From NCBI GenBank assembly GCA_002686085.1, contig NZAC01000014.1, forward strand, positions 109,071 to 154,306: a DNA stretch of 45,236 nucleotides, in the 5' to 3' direction. Below the pieces are notes generated by a model, which did no database searches, was not told where the DNA came from, and saw only the letters and a list, made by a program, of their open reading frames with translations. The translations under genes and the position numbers were made by a program. The DNA is from Roseibacillus sp. (lineage in GTDB: Bacteria; Verrucomicrobiota; Verrucomicrobiia; Verrucomicrobiales; Akkermansiaceae). This document shows, piece after piece, positions 41,813 through 45,236 of this stretch; the first letter of the stretch is position 1; each line of letters begins with the position of its first letter.

Positions 41813-42661
41813 TCAGCGTTTGCTCTCCACCCAGAACGCGCTGTAACGGAGAACACCGGTCCGAAAGGCCAGAGTCATGGCGGGAATCGCCAAGGAGAGA
41901 AGGGGGTAGCGCCACCCTAGTCTCAGAGCGGAGGCTAAGAAGCGAGGCTGCATGAGGATTCGGAGAGTCTTGCGTGCTATAAGACTCCACGTCGGTGCGA
42001 CAAGTGCGGTAAGGTCGCGTGATTCTAGTGGGGAAAGGTCTGCGGCATGGGCAAATGTGCGGTAGTCGCTCATCGAGCCGAGGGATGGAAGGGATCCACT
42101 CAGGCAGAGTAGCCGAAGGAGTATGCGTTCTGCGCCAGAGGGCTCTGGATCGATGGTCCAGCAGGCGATAGCGGCCTTTCCTCCTGGCACGAGGACGCGG
42201 TGGATCTCTAAAAAGAATCCTTTTTTGTCCTGCATGTGCGAAAGGGATTCCATGGCGATTGCACAATCGAAATTCTTCGCAGGATAGGTATTCTTGAGCC
42301 AGTCGCCTTGTTCGATAGACACTTGCCCCTGACTTGGAGGGGGCGTTTCGCGTGCTTTTGTTGCCTGAGCTCGTGAAATCGTAATTCCTGATACCGAGGC
42401 GCCTGTCAGTTCAGCGATACGATGTGCGTCGGCTCCGTATCCACAACCTATGTCAACGAGGCGAATGCCCGGGGTGAGCGGGAGTGAGGCAACAAGCAGG
42501 TTGAGGAGCCGGTTAGTCCCTAGTTCCACGGAAGGAGAGTCACCGGGAGACCACAGTCCATGGTGAAGTGTTCTGCCCCATATCGAACGGTAGAATTCGT
42601 CCAGTCGATCATAGTGATCTCCAACGTTGTCAGGCGTGACCTGGACTGGGGCGCGCAGCAT
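41813..42661 (-). CDS. SAM-dependent methyltransferase (class I)
   Basis: A 282-residue class I methyltransferase. The AdoMet-binding loop is LVDIGCGYGADA, followed by GASVSGITISRAQATKA, the acidic VSIEQGDWLKN, and FDCAIAMESLSHM plus VLVPGGKAAIACW in the usual order. The N-terminal DHYDRLDEFYRSIWGRTLHHGLW resembles the gamma-tocopherol/cyclopropane-type subgroup, which acts on lipid-like substrates. No exact substrate can be given. It starts at ATG 42661 and follows the secreted gene at 42702 on the same strand after 40 bases, so an operon is possible. It is convergent with the M15-like gene. Confidence 0.88.
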   Translation of the reverse strand: MLRAPVQVTPDNVGDHYDRLDEFYRSIWGRTLHHGLWSPGDSPSVELGTNRLLNLLVASLPLTPGIRLVDIGCGYGADAHRIAELTGASVSGITISRAQATKARETPPPSQGQVSIEQGDWLKNTYPAKNFDCAIAMESLSHMQDKKGFFLEIHRVLVPGGKAAIACWTIDPEPSGAERILLRLLCLSGSLPSLGSMSDYRTFAHAADLSPLESRDLTALVAPTWSLIARKTLRILMQPRFLASALRLGWRYPLLSLAIPAMTLAFRTGVLRYSAFWVESKR

Positions 42662-42701
42662 TCGAGAACGTCAGCGATCCGTATTTTCGCAAGAGGGGGT
42701 C

Positions 42702-43226
42702 TTACTTCTTTTTACCCTTGGAAAGAAGAGGTGCCATCCGCTTTTTCATGCCCGTGGTGGCAGCTTCGGCGATGACTTCTTCATCCTTTGTCAGGGTGAT
42801 AATGTATCCGGCGTAACGAGTCCCACTATCAGGCTCTACGTCAAACTGGGGCCGGTCGGGGCGAAAGCGGTTCTCCCTGATCTCCCGGACTTCTCCTTCT
42901 TTTTTTGAAAAGGAGTAGGGAGAGGAAGTGACCTCGATCTCGTCGTCGGCCGGGATGTCGATCTGCTTGGAACCTCGGCTGGCGATCGATAGCTTCCGGT
43001 TACGAATATCGCGGGCGATGACCACCCACTCTAAGGTCACGCCCTCGTAGTCCTCACGGTCACGGTTATCTATTTCTATCTCCAATTGGCGCTGACTTTT
43101 ACGGGTGTCACCCTTGCGCTCGGAACCAAGAGTCGAGTTCTTGACCTTGAGTCTGATATCGGCTGCTCCGACGATTGCAGGTAAAAGGGTGAACGCTACC
43201 GCGAGGATAAAAATGAACCGATTCAT
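42702..43226 (-). CDS. Secreted protein of unknown function
   Basis: A 174-residue exported protein with a signal peptide (MNRFIFILAVAFTLLPAIVGA). The rest is charged and beta-rich: NRDREDYEGVTLEWVVIARD, SRGSKQIDIPADDEIEVTS, YAGYIITLTKDEEVIA, with a basic C-terminus (LLSKGKKK). I recognise no family, and no catalytic motif is visible. The layout is like short secreted verrucomicrobial proteins of unknown role. It is transcribed together with the methyltransferase (40 bases downstream) and divergent from the isochorismatase-ThuA gene. Confidence 0.75.
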   Translation of the reverse strand: MNRFIFILAVAFTLLPAIVGAADIRLKVKNSTLGSERKGDTRKSQRQLEIEIDNRDREDYEGVTLEWVVIARDIRNRKLSIASRGSKQIDIPADDEIEVTSSPYSFSKKEGEVREIRENRFRPDRPQFDVEPDSGTRYAGYIITLTKDEEVIAEAATTGMKKRMAPLLSKGKKK

Positions 43227-43359
43227 GGGGCAATCTTATGGTCTTTTGGTTGATCTGCAACGATGGATGAGCGGTTCGTTGCCCCAATCCAAGGCTTCCG
43301 TGGGGCATTTTGAGAGGCGAGACTTGTCCTGCGGACGCAGGGGCGGTTATCTCGCTGGC

Positions 43360-44937
43360 ATGAAGATGATTGGAAGGCTTTTCGTCACCCTGCTACTGCT
43401 GGCAGGCTGCTCTCCTGTTCTGGCAGAGGACTATGAAATGCGATTGAGGAAAGAGGTGGAGCACAGTCCCGGAAAATTCCGACCAGTGGAATCGAGGGAG
43501 GCATGGAAGCCTAGCGAGACGGCGGTGATCGTTTGTGACATGTGGGATCTTCATCACTGTAAGAACGCGGTGGTCCGGGCTAATCAGCTGGCGCCCAGAA
43601 TGAATGCACTTCTGAAAGCCGCAAGGGGCAGGGGGTCACTCATTATTCATGCTCCCTCCTCGTGCATGCAGTTTTATGAGGGCCATCCTGCCCGTAAGCG
43701 TGCGCAGTCAGCGCCAGACTCCGGCAATGTTCCGGAGGGGATTGAACAGTGGCTGACTTGGCTTGATAAGCGAGAGGAGCAGGCGGGCTATCCTATCGAT
43801 CATTCCGATGGAGGAGAAGATGACGATCCTAAGGAGCATGCCGAGTGGGCAGAGAAATTGAGGAAAATGGGGCGTAATCCACGTGCTCCGTGGACTCGTC
43901 AACTGGGTCTGCTTGAGATTGATGGTGACAGGGATGCAATCACCGACTCTGGAAGGGAAAACTGGAACCTCCTTGAGCAGCATGGAATCAAGAATGTGAT
44001 TCTCGTGGGAGTGCACACCAACATGTGTGTACTCGGGCGACCCTTTGGGCTGCGCCAAATGGCGAAGAACGGGAAGAATGTGGTCCTCATGCGGGATCTC
44101 ACGGATACAATGTACAATCCGGCGATGCCGCCTAAGGTCAGTCATTTTGAGGGAACCGATCTCATTGTGAACCACGTTGAGAGATATGTCTGCCCCACGG
44201 TTTCCAGTGACCAGATTCTAGGAGGAGCTCCCCATCGGTTTCCGGGAGACTTTCGCAAGCATATTGTCTTTCTGATCGGGGAGCGTGAATATGACACGAA
44301 AAAGACCCTGCCTGGATTTGTATCCAAACATCTCACTCCATCCTTCAGGACGACCTTTGTGTTTGCAGACCCAGAGGGTGCAGCTCGGAATAAGTTCCAC
44401 GGTATCGAGGCGGTCAGGGATGCGGACCTTCTCTTTGTCAGTGTTCGTAGGAGAGCCTTGCCACAGGCGGACCTTAAGCTAGTTCGAGACCATATTCAGG
44501 AGGGGAAACCCGTTATAGGAATCAGGACCGCCAGCCATGCGTTCTCCCTGAGAGGAAAGCCTGCACCGCAGGGTCACGCGGTCTGGGACGAGTGGGATGC
44601 GGAGGTGATTGGGGGAAATTACACTGGTCATCATGGCAACACGCTGACGACCGAGGTTCGTTCCACGGAGGAAGGCCTTCATTTCCTTGGTGATGAAAGC
44701 CCATTTCATTTCCAGAGTGGTGGGTCGCTCTATATTAACAGCCCGCGCCGTCCCGGTCAGAACATACTTCTCTTCGGCAAAGTGGCTGGAATCGATCGCC
44801 TGGAGCCCCTAGCGTGGACTTTTAAGCGCTCCGACGGGGGAAAAACGTTCTACACCTCTCTCGGACATGTCAGTGATTTTGAGCAGGAATCCTTCGTCAG
44901 GATCCTGCGCCGAGCGATTACCTGGTGCTTTGAGTAA
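43360..44937 (+). CDS. Lipoprotein with isochorismatase-like and ThuA-like domains
   Basis: A 525-residue fusion. ATG at 43360 opens a lipoprotein signal with lipobox LAGC (C17); an upstream open stretch back to 43105 has no signal and is not used. Residues of about 50-280 form an isochorismatase-like (nicotinamidase superfamily) domain, with AVIVCDMWDLHHCKN (D60 and metal-type H65/H66), GSLIIHAPSS and ILVGVHTNMCVLGRP with nucleophile C223. The catalytic Lys normally before the next helix is not obvious (the matching segment reads DAITDSGRENW), so activity is uncertain. Residues of about 305-525 are a ThuA-like (trehalose-utilisation/GATase-fold) domain: HIVFLIGEREYD, ADLLFVSVRRRALPQADL, GKPVIGIRTASHAFSL and FYTSLGHVSDF. 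ThuA-type proteins are common in these phyla. It lies divergent from the secreted gene at 42702. Confidence 0.85.
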   Translation: MKMIGRLFVTLLLLAGCSPVLAEDYEMRLRKEVEHSPGKFRPVESREAWKPSETAVIVCDMWDLHHCKNAVVRANQLAPRMNALLKAARGRGSLIIHAPSSCMQFYEGHPARKRAQSAPDSGNVPEGIEQWLTWLDKREEQAGYPIDHSDGGEDDDPKEHAEWAEKLRKMGRNPRAPWTRQLGLLEIDGDRDAITDSGRENWNLLEQHGIKNVILVGVHTNMCVLGRPFGLRQMAKNGKNVVLMRDLTDTMYNPAMPPKVSHFEGTDLIVNHVERYVCPTVSSDQILGGAPHRFPGDFRKHIVFLIGEREYDTKKTLPGFVSKHLTPSFRTTFVFADPEGAARNKFHGIEAVRDADLLFVSVRRRALPQADLKLVRDHIQEGKPVIGIRTASHAFSLRGKPAPQGHAVWDEWDAEVIGGNYTGHHGNTLTTEVRSTEEGLHFLGDESPFHFQSGGSLYINSPRRPGQNILLFGKVAGIDRLEPLAWTFKRSDGGKTFYTSLGHVSDFEQESFVRILRRAITWCFE

Positions 44938-44996
44938 GCTCTGGCCGGGCAGAGGCAATTCCTCTCGAGGGGGAGAGTATCTGAGATTTTGCGCGG

Positions 44997-45025
44997 TTGA
45001 CAGAACGGGTGCTAGGGCTGATTTT
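44997..45025 (+). promoter_or_regulatory. Possible promoter of the EPAPA-repeat gene
   Basis: TTGACA at 44997-45002 is a perfect -35 hexamer, but the element 17 bases later, GATTTT, is a poor -10. The start codon of the next gene is at 45036. Confidence 0.3.
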
Positions 45026-45035
45026 GCGCTCCATC

Positions 45036-45236
45036 ATGAAGAAAGGAATTCTCATTCAGCTCATTGCCTTCGCCCTATTCTGCGTAGGACTCTCTGCTCA
45101 GGAGGAGCCCGCGCCCGCAGAGCCCGCGCCCGCAGAGCCCGCGCCCGCAGAGCCTGCACCCGCAGAGCCCGCGCCCGCAGAGCCCGCGCCCGCAGAGCCT
45201 GCACCCGCAGAGCCCGCGCCCGCAGAGCCCGCGCCC
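45036..45236 (+). CDS. Exported protein with EPAPA repeats, truncated by the window end
   Basis: Sixty-seven codons are visible before the end of the window. The ATG at 45036 gives a signal peptide (MKKGILIQLIAFALFCVGLSA), followed by QEE and then a run of EPAPA pentapeptides that continues past the end. Such Pro/Ala/Glu linkers are elongated and often separate a signal peptide from a folded domain in envelope proteins. The folded part, if any, is outside the window, so no function can be given. Confidence 0.7.
   Translation, partial: MKKGILIQLIAFALFCVGLSAQEEPAPAEPAPAEPAPAEPAPAEPAPAEPAPAEPAPAEPAPAEPAP
45105..45236 (+). repeat. 15-bp tandem repeat with a 45-bp higher-order pattern
   Basis: Nine units (the last one partial) of GAGCCCGCGCCCGCA. 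Two variants alternate: the common form and GAGCCTGCACCCGCA at 45150-45164 and 45195-45209, which are 45 bases apart. The order is A A A B A A B A A, so triplets of units were duplicated as a block. Confidence 0.93.

Overview
The window looks like chromosomal DNA from a marine or otherwise saccharolytic member of the Verrucomicrobiota. The reasons are protein families typical of that phylum: a very long Verru_Chthon cassette type A pseudopilin-like protein, a paired PSCyt2/PSD1 (DUF1549/DUF1553) protein and DUF1501 protein, an SHD1-domain protein, Tat-exported Gfo/Idh/MocA dehydrogenase, sulfatases with a formylglycine-generating enzyme, a DUF4432 protein, and a Chlamydia-like (class Ic type) ribonucleotide reductase. 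I see no rRNA, tRNA, CRISPR array, insertion sequence or prophage. Good Shine-Dalgarno sites are rare (a clear one precedes the sialidase-like gene), so several starts were chosen from signal peptides and family N-termini.

Layout. 0-10.5 kb is a secreted catabolic block: formylglycine-generating enzyme, sialidase-like BNR protein, AEC transporter, PSCyt2/PSD1 protein, DUF1501 protein, a histidine-rich octapeptide-repeat protein and a sulfatase. 10.6-12.2 kb holds an outer-membrane barrel and a small CxxC membrane protein on the minus strand. 12.2-18.4 kb carries an M42 aminopeptidase and the ribonucleotide reductase genes nrdB and nrdA, preceded by candidate NrdR boxes. 18.7-26.6 kb has a DUF4432 protein, the Verru_Chthon A protein, an SHD1 protein, an OB-fold lipoprotein and an ATP-grasp ligase. 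26.6-32.2 kb has a nucleoid-associated protein homologue, a second sulfatase, a Gfo/Idh/MocA protein and a PQQ-type propeller. 32.3-45.2 kb is mostly cell-envelope and housekeeping material: a JAMM-domain lipoprotein, a TPR-like secreted protein with a small membrane partner, an ABCG-like transporter, an AsmA-like protein, RppH-type Nudix hydrolase, a PhnA-domain protein, an M15-like peptidase, a methyltransferase, small secreted proteins, an isochorismatase-ThuA fusion lipoprotein, and the start of an EPAPA-repeat protein that runs off the end.

How the parts fit. The formylglycine-generating enzyme can activate both Cys-type sulfatases, and with the sialidase-like, DUF4432, Gfo/Idh/MocA and PSD1/DUF1501 proteins this suggests breakdown of sulfated glycans. 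This is inference from families, not from a demonstrated locus. The best-supported unusual points are the R2 subunit with Leu where the radical Tyr should be (all six metal ligands kept), the NrdR-like box pair 32 bp apart in front of it, a secreted JAMM metalloprotease-fold lipoprotein, the 15-copy His-rich octapeptide protein, and the isochorismatase-ThuA fusion. I did not find a clearly new multi-gene defence or mobile system.
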